Below, piece by piece: positions 54,061 through 64,000 of a stretch of 64,000 nucleotides of DNA. The position numbers were made by a program, and so were the translations under genes. The notes below the pieces were generated by a model. That model had not been told where the DNA came from. It made no database searches and saw nothing but the letters and a program-made list of their open reading frames with translations. How positions within the stretch are numbered: position 1 is the stretch's first letter; the number at the start of each line of letters is the position of its first letter. The DNA is from Vigna angularis (taxonomy: Eukaryota > Streptophyta > Magnoliopsida > Fabales > Fabaceae). The stretch is from assembly GCF_016808095.1 (NCBI RefSeq), contig NC_068977.1, forward strand, positions 25,693,364-25,757,363, in the 5' to 3' direction.

Positions 54061-55107
54061 CACTACAAAAATACATGGAATTACCGATGGAACTTTATCG
54101 ACGAAATCATTTTCGTCGGTAAAGGATGTATTACCGACGGATGTAAAAAAAGTGATTATAACCGGATTTTGACCTTCAGTAAAGCCTTCGGTAATTACCG
54201 ACGAACAAAATCCGTCGGTAAATCCGTCGGTAAAAAGAGCGACAAAATTTCCGCCCATTTTTCCTCTCTCACTGTGCGAAGAAGACTACATTTTCATCTC
54301 TCACAAATCGTCATTTCTTCTTTCAAGAGCATTTCTCACCTTCTCTGCAACCATTTTTCACTCTCGTGCAACCATCTTCCCATACTGTCACCGCTGCCAT
54401 TGGAGAGCACCACTGCTGCCGTTGGAGAGCGCTACCGCTGCCGTTGGAGAGCGCCACCGCTGCCATTGGAGAGCGTCACCGCTGTCGTTGGAGTGTCACC
54501 ACTGCCATAGGAGAACTCCACTACTGTCGTGGAAGAACCACGCGGAACGCCACCGCTGCCGTTGGAGAGCGCCACCGTTGCCTTTGGAGAGCGCCACTGT
54601 TGTCGTTGGAGAGAGTCACCGCTGCCATGGGAGAGCGCCACCAGGAGAACGCCACTGCTGCTATGGATGCTCAAAAATTAATTGAGGATTTTTCCTAATT
54701 TTAGGGTTTCTAAAACAATTGGACAACCTAAGTTTAGTCTTTGATTTTGGTTTTGGAATGAATTGGATTGTTGTTTTGGTTTAGGAATGAAGAAAGTTTG
54801 ATAAAAAAAAAAAATTAAAATTCGAGGCAACAGACAAAGGGGAAAGAGGAAGAAGATGAACCAGATCGAGATATTTATCGACGGATTTTTCCTTCGATAA
54901 ATATCGACGGATTTTTTAGCAATTACCGATGGATTTGTCCTTCGGTAATTACCGACGGCCATAAAAAGTCATCGGTAAAGGTTACCGACAACGTTATTAC
55001 CGACGGAGTTAGGCCCGTCGGTAATCCGTCAGAAAAATGCCATTATCGACGGATTTTTGACGTTTCCGACGGATTTTGGTTGTCGGTAATAAATGTTTTT
55101 TTTAGTG
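54061..55107. mobile_element. Non-autonomous CACTA element (1047 bp)
   Basis: CACTACAAAAATACATGG to ...TGTTTTTTTTAGTG is flanked by ACT (54058-54060 and 55108-55110). Both ends hold many subterminal copies of TTACCGACGG/CCGTCGGTAA in both orientations (54080-54240 and 54890-55090). There is no transposase. The centre contains a 22-bp minisatellite. It must be moved by a transposase in trans. Confidence 0.9.
54385..54670. repeat. 22-bp minisatellite inside the CACTA derivative
   Basis: Units close to GGAGAGCGCCACCGCTGCCG recur about a dozen times at 22-bp spacing with interruptions. Because 22 is not a multiple of 3, all three frames give related Arg/Pro/Leu repeats (RWRAPPLPLES); these frames are artefacts. 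Confidence 0.85.
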
Positions 55108-55110
55108 ACT

Positions 55111-56456
55111 ACAGTTCACCTGTAGATAAGAGCCTAGCCTAATACAATATAACATCAATCAATTTTCAAAGTACATTATCACAATTCAACCATAACTAAG
55201 ATGATTATCAATTATAACACATGACTTAATCATATTCTCAAATAAGGAAAGAAATGACACCTACCTACAATGATCTTTTGCGTCCTGAAAGCAAATGATT
55301 ACCTGAAAAACAAAGCAAAAAAATGTTTATCATAACCACATCTTTGTTTATCATAACCCCTTTAAGAACTTGATATAAGTATGAAATTAATTAATTCGAT
55401 AAAATTTTCAAGTTTCAGTAATATATTCCCAATACAAAAGTAGAAAAATATTTTCAAGAACTCCCACTCCAAAATGTTTAGCCAGAAAAATAATTGCGAA
55501 GAAAATAATGAATACCAACATAATAGAACCTAAAGTTTAGAAAATAATGAATGTCAACATAATAGAACCTAAAGTTTCCCTGGATATCCAACCACTGCTT
55601 CCCAAACCTTCCTACCACCCACCGTTTGCACACCTTACACCAACTTCATCTTAGTTTCCTTGTAAAGCCCTTGCATACAAAAATAATATAATTAATCTGG
55701 GTAGAAGATGAAGGAGCTAATCAATAAGAGATTAAAAAAATTAATTAAAAATATTTAAGTAAAAGAGAAGGGAAGATAGCTTTATGGATGAAACTTTTGA
55801 CACCAAGATCATAAGTAGGGGTAAGTTTGAAACTTTACATTAATACAAATCTGTCTAGAACTGTTGACTTTAATATTATTCTAGGTGTTACCAAAGAAAT
55901 GAAGTACGTACGAATCCTATATATTGTAATTGAAATATGTTCTAAAAGTAAATCTTTTCATTCCTCTGAAGCCTTTCATGTGAAGATAACAGAGCAAAGT
56001 TTCATGTTGAGATAAAAATCTTTATTGTCTTAATTAAACTCGATCATCATAATGTTCTAGTGATCAATTGTTGCTCTTGCATACAAACACCATGGTCGAA
56101 ACATGTACCTCCCTACAACCAACAAGAGAGACTAAAGTGAATCCAACTTGAACAGACAACAAAATTAATATATGAGAATTTAATAAAACATAAAGCATTT
56201 TAGTAAGTAAAATAATCTACAGCTATACTCCATCGATCCAATATCCATCCTCTTAACGAGTAGAAGTAGAAGAACATTCATCAAAATCATCAGCCAACTG
56301 TCCAAAAAGCCTGCCACTAATAGAGTGCCTACTTTCAAGATCTACCACTCCACAAGTTTAGGTTTGAAGAATGATAAGTTCACCAGTTTTCATAAATTAT
56401 AGAAAACAAGAATTTTCAAAATCCCCTTCGAAACGCTAACCCCCAAATCACAAGAA
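55111..56456. other. Gene-poor interval
   Basis: Contains a 39-bp tandem duplication (55501-55539 and 55540-55578, GAAAATAATGAATACCAACA or a variant). A short exon-like minus-strand stretch with GLYKETKMKLV and GVQTVGGRKVWEAVVGYPG (about 55680-55575) follows an AG and has one in-frame stop; I do not recognise it. Nothing else stands out. Confidence 0.45.
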
Positions 56457-56780
56457 TCAGAAAAAAAAGAGCATGATTCGAACCCTATCTAGCGAAGCCC
56501 ATCCCCGCGCCGTGAAGACGTCACCGCCGTGGTACCCACCACGCGCAATAAGGATGGAGGTCGCGCCTGGGCACCGAAACTTGCATTTCCTCTCTACCAA
56601 AACCGAACCTAAACCTCCTCCTTTGCCATGCTCCATGCGCGAGAACTCCACGTCTTGTTTGAAATGCAGAAAACGTGAAGAACAACGTTCGAGACGCGAA
56701 GGCTTCAAGACGCGAACTGAAATCCAAGAAACGTAGATAAACGGCACAGGAAAGAAGTAGGGTTGGCGAAAATGAGACAT
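56457..56780. other. GC-rich island with overlapping frames, unidentified
   Basis: A locally GC-rich block in AT-rich surroundings, open in several frames on both strands (56473-56736 plus; 56780-56457 and 56727-56521 minus). None has a domain that I recognise. It could be the 5' part of a captured gene or an LTR segment. Confidence 0.35.
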
Positions 56781-57600
56781 TTTGATGGAAGCTTATCCAT
56801 GCTTAGAATGACCGGATCCTTGCAGACAAAGCTTCAAAAAATCCAGAATAGTATTGGTGTAGTGGATGAAAAACAGCAGTGTGGATGCAGCGGAAAATTG
56901 AGTGAGATTGATTGATGGTTGGTGTATTTGAGTGGAATGAGTATGTGTGGGAACCTCACAGCTCAGAAGGCCTTCTTACAATGGAAGGAAGCTAGAGGAA
57001 AGGGAAGAGAAAGTAGAGAGAATAAATGACTCAAGAGCAATAGGGCTGGCAGTGAATTTCAGCAGCAATTTACTAAGCTCAAAAGTAACCCAATACAAAG
57101 AAAATGCCCTCTTATTTATAGGTGAGGAGGAGCCTAAATTCTGTTTTTAATTCCCTCCTAAATTCAAAAATATTCAGATTTGGATCAAGCAAAGTCCATG
57201 CCTCATTCCAGCTCAGCTAGCAAGGTGTATGCTTCCTTCCAAATCAGCCAAAATTCACGTGGAAAATGCTGGTGCATGCCGTAAGCACCTCCTTTTTGGC
57301 TCCTTTGCTTGGTTCTATTGATTTAACTTCTTGGATGGCTCAATCATAGTCTCCAAGATTTATTAATTCCTACAAAACAAAATATAAGTGCTTTAGTTAA
57401 GAGAAGAAGGATTTTTATAAGTAACCTTCCATAGAAGTAAAATGTTAGGTGATCCTTCTTCTTCTTGAATCTTCCTAGCCATTGCTCTAGTAAGAGGTCC
57501 AATGTGATTTCTTGATGCTTTTCCATCACATTTACACGAGAGACATTTACACCAACCAACCCATTACAGAGAGGTTTGTGAGGGTTAGATCATGAAAGCG
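56781..57600 (-). other. Probable LTR-like segment, boundaries unclear
   Basis: Minus-strand CTATAAATAAGAGGG (about 57107-57121) is a clear TATA region, and GGATGCAGCGG (56883-56893), gene-like AG-rich leader and composition resemble the element F LTR. I could not find TG...CA ends with a target duplication. The 71-aa frame at 57559-57344 (VGVNVSRVNVMEKHQEITLD) has no known domain. Confidence 0.35.
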
Positions 57601-58040
57601 ATACACGAGTAGAGCCCTTAGGGCGAAATATGAGTGATTTGTGTGTTTAGTTATTATAAAAAGTAAGAGATCATTGTACATATATGAACAAAATAATGTA
57701 TTGTAACATTTTTATTTAATGTTAATGAAGATGGATCTTGATTTGCATTAATTATTGTGAATGTTATTTAAAGTGTTATTCATTTCCCTATTAGCATTGT
57801 CAAGTGAGTTGTTGTTTGGAATGTTAAAAACAATGTGTTCAATGTGATTGAGTATCATCCATTAACAATGAGGAATTGACAAAATTTTATTGAATTTCAT
57901 GCATTTGCAGGGTATTTTGTAAGCAATTACACGAAAAAAGCTGGTTTTATACAAAACACCTGTTCACCAGGACCCAGTTGTGGGAACACCACTAACCAAA
58001 GACATTTTTCTTAATTTTTTCATATCTCTTCAATGGAGGA

Positions 58041-58329
58041 GACTTGTTTTTAGTGTTCAAGTGTGAGTAGAGCCTCAAAACTGAGGTTTGGGCAGTCCAT
58101 GGTGGAGGACAGACCCAATGTTGGTGTGATGACCAACTTAGGTGAAGTCTTGAAATAAGTGTAGGCCATTGTCACTTGTAATCGATTACAAGAACCCTGT
58201 AAACGATAACACGAAAACAAATCTAGTTTTGCAGAAAAACTTGTTCAGCAAGACCCAGGGTTGGGAACACCACTAACACAAGACATTTTTCTTAATTTTT
58301 TCATAACTCTTCAACGGATGAGACTTGTT
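58041..58329. repeat. 281-bp tandem repeat unit, interrupted by CACTA
   Basis: GACTTGTTTTTAGTGTTCAA at 58041 recurs as GACTTGTT at 58322, where the CACTA element is inserted, and continues at 62114 with TTTAGTGTTCAAGTGTGAG. Upstream, CAGGACCCAG...GGGAACACCACTAAC also recurs (57966 and 58247). GTAATCGATTACAAG-type words occur once per unit (58178, 62246). Confidence 0.8.
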
Positions 58330-58964
58330 CACTAGTACAGTTAGGAGAAACGACAGTGGTTATTTTTGCTTATAGACGCGGTTCTCAAAGATGTGCAATC
58401 AGATATTATGAAGACGTGCATCCATGTCCTCATAAAAAGAGCAGATTTGGCATCGGTTCAACCTTAACCGAAGCAGTAGAGTTTTTGGTTTTTTTAATTT
58501 TTTTCGTAGGACTTTATGCCTCGGTTCAGGTGAACCGAGGCCATAGAGCCCGTTTTTTTTTCTCATCCGCAAGACTTTCTGCTTCTGGTGTGGCCATAAC
58601 CGAAGCAATAAGGTGACTTTCTACCTCGGTTATGACCTGAACCGAGGCATATACGCTTGTTTTTTTTTTAAAACAATGAGGCATGTTTCTGCAACATTCC
58701 CAACTACAGAAACATACCTACATATATATTTACAGCCAAAACATTCCAGAATAATCCAGAAACGTATATTTTGAATGAAAATTATAATAAAACATAAATA
58801 CATTCAATTGAATCATAAATCAACTTCTTAAAAGCATAAATCAATCCAATGTAATCATAAATCAAGTTTGAAGCATAAATCAATGTAATGTACAAAGTTA
58901 AACTAATAATAATGTAGAAAAGCATAAAACAACTTAGAAACATAAACTTAGAACTTACTATATC

Positions 58965-60293
58965 CTAATATCTACTACATACTATTATATAAATAATTAC
59001 ATATTTAGCCAGTGCTTGTCTCACAAGTTGAAGTGACTTATCTGGAATTGGAGCAGTCCTATTAAATCTCTGCATAAAACACAATGATTTCAAATAGTGT
59101 ATGTGTAATCTCTGCATAAAACACAACAACTTCAAGTCTTCAACTAGTGGCCTGAGATAAACATCGATGTCATTTCCAAGCTGCTTTGGACCAGATATCA
59201 ACATTGACAACATCATGTACTTTCTCTTCATGCACAATCCAGGAGATAATTTGTAAATTATCAGTATAACGGTCCAACAACTATGATTGGTACTTAAATT
59301 ACCAAATGGGTTCATTCCATCGGTAGCTAAGCCAAACCTAAGATTTCTACATTCTTCACCAAATTGGGGGAATTCTTGATCAATAATTTTCCATTGCATT
59401 GAATCAGCTGGATGACGACGCAACCCATCAGTTGTTCTCTCATTTGCATGCCATCTTCGGTTTTTAGCGTCTTTGGGATTCGTGAACAAACGCTTAAGTT
59501 TGGCCACTAGTAGAAGGTACCAAACTACTTTCAAAGCAGAACCATTCTTTTCTGTGTGACCACTATCTTCACCGTTGTTTTTTGATTTGTATCGTGATAA
59601 CCCACATTTTGGACACTTTATCAAAACTTCATTTTCATTCCTATATAATATGCAATCATTCGGACATGCATCTATCCGTTTATACTCCATACCCATCGGA
59701 CAAAGAATTGTTTTTGCATCATAATTAAGAGTGGGTAACGTATTTCCATCTGGCAGCATTTCATTCAACAACGACAACAATTCTGTAAAACTTTTATCAC
59801 TCCATCCATTGCCCGCCTTTAAATTCACGAGCCTTAACACCGCTGACAACCATGTGAACTTAGTTGAACCCGCATACAAAGGAGTCTCCGCATCAGTGGA
59901 CATCGTTTCATACACATGCGCTTGGGCAAAAGCTTATACGCCAACATTGCGGATCATGTCCTCTAAGTTATCTTCTTCTGCTTGATCTTCCATATTCATT
60001 GTGGAATCATATACATTTTCAGTTGGAGAGACAGTTGGAAAGTCTGTTAATTCGTCGTGCCATATCCATGTTGTATAACTTCGTATGAAACCATCACAGA
60101 TAAGATGTTCCCTAATATCAGTTGCGTTCAACTTCCTCCCATTCAAAGAGTTCACACAGGGACATCTGAACTTGACTTCATCATCACCACTTGTACTCGC
60201 ATTACGTTGCGCAAACTCTATAAATTCTTCTACCCCTCTCTCGTACTCAGTGTTGATGCGTGGTAAATTAATCCACCCTCTATCCGTACGCAT
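58965..60293 (-). pseudogene. TNP2-like CACTA transposase, truncated
   Basis: From 60293 on the minus strand: MRTDRGWINLPRINTEYERG, then KFRCPCVNSLNGRKLNATDI and HLICDGFIRSYTTWIWHDEL, the transposase-associated N-terminal domain of CACTA elements. A TAA at about 59935 interrupts it, and the same frame continues (59915-58965) with AQAHVYETMSTDAETPLYAG, CPMGMEYKRIDACPNDCILY, the zinc-like CPKCGLSRYK and the TNP2 block RRWHANERTTDGLRRHPADS, RNLRFGLATDGMNPFGNLST and LCMKRKYMMLSMLISGPKQL. It ends early in a degenerate repeated FMQRLHIHYLKSLCFMQRF stretch, so the C-terminal catalytic part is missing. Some internal segments look shortened. Cannot be active. Confidence 0.88.
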
Positions 60294-60299
60294 GTTTAC

Positions 60300-61554
60300 T
60301 GAAATTGTTTACACAATTTCAATAATCTTGAATGATCACTTTGATCGTGTTTGTATTCAAGGTGTGACCCTATCCCATTCAAGAAGATTCACTTTTTTTA
60401 GTTTATTAAACATATCAATTTTAAACAACATATCTTAAATTTCACGAAATTTTGCCAGCATTTCGCATTGGTCTTCAGGTTACAAGAAATGAAAGTGATT
60501 ATAAATCACAATCAAATATCCACCCGAAGATCAATACCAAACACAACGACAAATTTTCATGAAATTTAAGACATGTATAATAAAATTGATATGTTATAAT
60601 AAACTATGAAAAAGTTATTACTCTTCTTAAACTGTCCAACCGGACAATTCAAGATTCAATACTTGTAAATTATTATTACCATCTCCTCTATTTTCATTTG
60701 TAAAAAGTACGTTTGTTCAAAAAATCTAGAGATAGTAAATAATTTTTGTACTGAATCTTAAACGGGAAACTAAGACTAATTCACAACAACAATATATATT
60801 CAAGCAAACAAATAATTACATATGCAACATGTAATACATTGAACCAAACAGTATATTCAAGCATATCAGAAAATTTTAAGAATATATATCTCTAATTAAA
60901 TCCCCTTCATTTAATGTAATCATCAATTTTCTATCATCATTGTATATATTCAAAATCACTTCTTTTCATTTTTTATCTACAATGTGAAAATTTTAAAGTT
61001 TAACTTATTCATTGATTTGGTTAACTACATGCTCCTTTTTCATGCCAAATTTTCTTTATCGATACCACAATTGATTTGGATGAATGACCATTAGCAAAAT
61101 TAAGAAAAATTAGCAAAATTAAGAAAAATTAGGATAATTTTTCTACATAAGCAATGAAGATAGAGATACTTTTAGGACCCTCAAGTACCTGGGAGCGTGG
61201 CAGCAAGCTTGGCGAGACTGAAAATGGAGGTAGCCGCGACAAAAATGGAAGCACCGGCAGCGGATATGGAAGCAGAGGCAGAGGCAGCAGCCACCCAAAA
61301 CTGAGAAGCACCAGCGGCGGAGATGGAAGCAAAGATGCCAAATCGTCGCTCCAAACGTTGTGGAGGAAACAACCAAAGCACTTGGAGGTGCTGACCACAC
61401 GGAGAGGACGAGACGACGACGACAAATGGCGGTCACCGGCGATGGGAGCAAACGCAATGGAAGCAAACAGAGATGGAAGCAAGGGTTTCTGTAACTCGCG
61501 CTGAGAAAAAGATGAGCACAAGTGATTCTGTTCGCGAAAGAAATTTAAACATGT
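60300..61554. other. CACTA interior without a recognisable gene
   Basis: AT-rich to about 61140, then a GC-richer block (61150-61510) open in several frames with Gly/Ser/Arg-rich translation (GSRGRGSSHPKLRSTSGGDG). The repeat-like GGAAGCA words suggest low-complexity sequence and not a gene. Confidence 0.45.
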
Positions 61555-62379
61555 TACTGCCTCGGTTCTCCATTTAACCGAGGCATAACAACCTTACCAA
61601 TTCGGTCAACAATCCCACCGTGGCATAAACACTAGATAAAACAAAGAAACAACATCGGTCCTTCAACAAACCGAGGCCCAAACCATGTACGTCAGAGGTT
61701 GAAAGTACAATGCAGGTGGATCAGAGTTTTACGCCTTGGTTTTCATTAGAACCGAGTTAGTAGCATGGCAGGTCTGGCAGGTGGCAGGTCTAAAGCAGAG
61801 TCATATGCTTCGGTTCTGCCTAGAACCGAGTTAGTAGCTTTCTTTAGGCATCGGTTTCACGGAAACCGAGTTAGTAACACCCATCAGAGGTTGGAAGTCA
61901 CATCAGCTGGCAGGTGTAGCGGGTTTGGGCAGAGTTTTATGCTTCGGTTTGGCGTAGAACTGAGTTAGTAGCATGCTTTAGGCATCGGGTTTGGAGCAAC
62001 CGAAGCATATACGTTAGCTATATTTACCCTTATGCCACCGCGCTTTTATACGCTTTGGGTTTGCTTAAACCGAAGCGTATATAGCGCTTTCTAATCCCCT
62101 TTTTTTACTAGTGGTTTTTAGTGTTCAAGTGTGAGTAGAGCCTCAAAACTGAGGTTTGGGCAGTTCATGGTGGACGACAGACCCAATGTTTGTGTGATGA
62201 CCAAGTTAGGTGAAGTCCTGAAACAAGTGTAGGTCATTTTGTCCCTTGTAATCAATTGCAAAGACCCTGTAAACGATTACAAGAAAAAAAATTTGGTTTT
62301 GTACAAAAACTTGTACTACAGTACCTAACTGTGGGAACGTAACTCCCCAATTGCAGTTTGAGTGAGATAACATGCTTTC

Positions 62380-63085
62380 AACTTTGACCTTTGCTGACTA
62401 TTTTAATCATACTTTTCTCACAGACCTCGAAATGATGTGATTCTTTTTTTATTAGAAAATAGACTCAAAACTCTTTCCAATGACTACTAATTTGTGATTT
62501 TTGGACATCTGAGTAGGTGAAGTTAATTCTTTAAAGTTAACGTTTTGTACATTATTGCCACCTCTGACCTTTGCTGGTTGGTTTGCTAATAACTTTCTTC
62601 ACCAAACTTTAAATGAGTTGATTCTTGTTTTGTTGGAATCTAGACTCAAAGAGATTTTAAATGAATACCAACCCATAATTTTTAGACCACTATATTGTAG
62701 TTAATTTCCCAAAAATCGTTTTTCTAAGCTTCCTAAATGAGTTTACTTTCAAGTTATTGTTTCATGTTTCTTATTTTAGATGGGAAAATTACAAATTAGT
62801 AGTCATTGCAAATCTTTTTGAGTCTATTTTGTAATAAAAAAAGAATCAACTCATTTGGAGTTCGGTGGAGAAAGTTAAAAGTAAAACAACCAGCAAAGGT
62901 CAAAGGTGGTGGGAATATATATAACGTTAACTTTAAGGAATTAACTGTACCTACTCAGATGTTCAAAAATTACAAATTAGTAGTCATTGGAAAGCTTTTT
63001 GAGTATATTTTCTAATAAAAAAAGAATCACATCATTTGGACGTCTGTAGGAAAAGTTATGATTATAATAGTCAGCAAAGGTCAAA
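62380..63085. repeat. Large inverted repeat of an LTR-type motif
   Basis: The left arm (about 62380-62650) has GACCTTTGCT, GAAATGATGTGATTC, AATAGACTCAAAACTCTTTC and AAATGAGTTGATTCTTG. The right arm (about 62800-63085) has the complement in reverse order: GAATCAACTCATTTGGAG, GCAAAGGTCAAAGG, GCTTTTTGAGTATATT, GAATCACATCATTTGG and CAGCAAAGGTCAAAG. The arms are 270-285 bp, the spacer about 150 bp. The same motif forms the tandem units at 8801-9480. Confidence 0.75.
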
Positions 63086-64000
63086 GCCCGTATATGTTTT
63101 TGAACCAAGGTAGGTGAAGTTTATGACCGTTTTTGCCCAAGTTTTGCCTTGGTAATCGATTACAGGGTCCCTGTAATCGACTACTAGGGGCTAATTTATG
63201 GTTTGTACAAAAAATAATACGTTACTTGCTAGTTGGAAGAACTTAACTCCCTAAGGTAATTTTTTATGTCTTTTTGGATGATTTTGGGTGTGTTTTTACG
63301 TGATTTATTCCATTTGTTTAGATGGATGATTGATTTTATTTATCGATACTACGAAAAACTCCTTTTCTCATTGAACAAAGTCCAAACCTTGGAGAAAGGA
63401 GACATTTTTTCTCGTTGATGGAGAGGGCGAGAGAGGTAGAGACACTGGTGGAGCAATGTTGGGAGAGGTCACTTTCGATGTCCCAATGGATGAGAAAACA
63501 AGAGCAAATTGTGAGAGGGAGACAATGCAAAAATGCGAAAACAAAATGAGACAAGAGAGATGAAGAAGACAACCAATAGAGAAGAGAGATTTCGGTGGAT
63601 GTCACGGTGGTCGATGAGAACGATAGGAAACCAAGAGACAACTGTGAGAGAGAGACTTGAAATAGAGAGAGATTTCAAGTTGTTGAGAGGAAGAAGATGA
63701 ACCCATCTTCGAAATGATATTTCAGAACCCGTGAAACAAAATTCGTTCCCAAAACACCCTCTATATAAAATTTCATTTTTGAAAATATTATTTAAAATAG
63801 ACCAATCAAATGCCGCCACTTGGCGTTGTCAAAAAGTTGACAAAAATGAGTTATTAAAAAAATGTTTTCCTATTTGAAAACAAAATTAAGAAAGTTCTAT
63901 GAAAATTAAAAATTTGTAAGTTTCACTAAATATTAAGAAAATATTTTAATGGTGAAAGCTTATGTCACCATTTCTATCTTATTCCTATAATATTGTCATC
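63086..64000. other. No confident gene
   Basis: Contains a near-perfect palindrome around GTAATCGATTACAGGG (63153-63184). A minus-strand Ser/Leu-rich frame (63819-63336) lies over GA-rich (minus CT-rich) DNA downstream of a TATA-like TTTTATATAGAGGG (about 63758-63771). It could be the leader of a gene or LTR on the minus strand; no domain is recognised. Confidence 0.4.

Larger units (their letters stand above)
58330..62113 (-). mobile_element. CACTA (En/Spm) element with TNP2-type transposase remnant
   Basis: Ends CACTAGTACAG and ...TTTTTTACTAGTG are inverted (CACTAGTA), with GTT on both sides (58327-58329 and 62114-62116). Subterminal repeats of CCTCGGTT and AACCGAGGC type fill 58440-58650 and 61555-62080. 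The 3784-bp element carries a broken transposase on the minus strand and nothing else recognisable. Confidence 0.92.

Noticed and set aside
54366..54698. Three overlapping Arg/Pro-rich frames
   Set aside because: Products of a 22-bp minisatellite read in three frames.

Overview
This is plant nuclear DNA, most probably from a legume of the Phaseoleae (Vigna/Phaseolus/soybean group). The grounds are AT-rich intergenic sequence, several superfamilies of plant LTR retrotransposons, CACTA transposons, fragments of intron-containing genes and a receptor-like-protein gene. The genus is an inference; nothing in the window names the species. No intact host gene was found. The window is a deep nest of mobile elements in and around one broken disease-resistance-type gene and a few gene fragments.

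Layout. 1-1370: a tandem duplication, AT-rich DNA and an Ogre/Tat-type LTR end. 1380-7261: element A, a decayed Ty3 chromovirus-like element on the minus strand, with a solo LTR (2750-4093, target duplication GCGTC) in its integrase. 7262-30498: element B, a second chromovirus-like element on the minus strand. Its long LTR is split by a 2.94-kb solo LTR (7918-10858, GTTTA). Its integrase is split by a Sirevirus-like Ty1/copia element (up to 23317, ACTCC) and by element C (23963-30343, ACCAT), an Athila-like element without pol. 30499-33754: element D, the truncated 5' half of another Athila-like element. 33755-35010 and 41556-41909: element E, a copia fragment, split by element F (35011-41555, TTGAC), which carries only a gag-like gene. 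41910-51515 minus: a receptor-like protein (RLP) pseudogene, split by element G (42521-50080, ACCTT), another gag-only element with 2.55-kb LTRs. 51900-58320: a first-exon-like fragment, a CACTA-type end, three exons of a TPX2-like gene, a 1.05-kb CACTA derivative (54061-55107, ACT) and mostly featureless DNA. 58330-62113: a 3.8-kb CACTA element with a broken TNP2-type transposase (GTT), inserted in a 281-bp tandem repeat. 62340-63085: a large inverted repeat built from an LTR-type motif.

How it fits together. The coding capacity that looks intact belongs to the Sirevirus-like element: gag, pol with all catalytic residues, and a third ORF. Its 5' LTR has a TATA box preceded by many GTTAATCGATTAAC palindromes. 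A second palindrome cluster plus TATA-like boxes lies just upstream of the third ORF, which suggests that this ORF has its own promoter. The left side of this element is chimeric: a complete LTR plus flanking target sequence is duplicated beside a 3' LTR that has lost its promoter. Elements C, F and G lack pol and must depend on enzymes supplied by other elements; D shows the same gag organisation but is truncated. The insertion order can be read from the nesting: RLP before E and G; E before F; B before the Sirevirus and C; A before its solo LTR.
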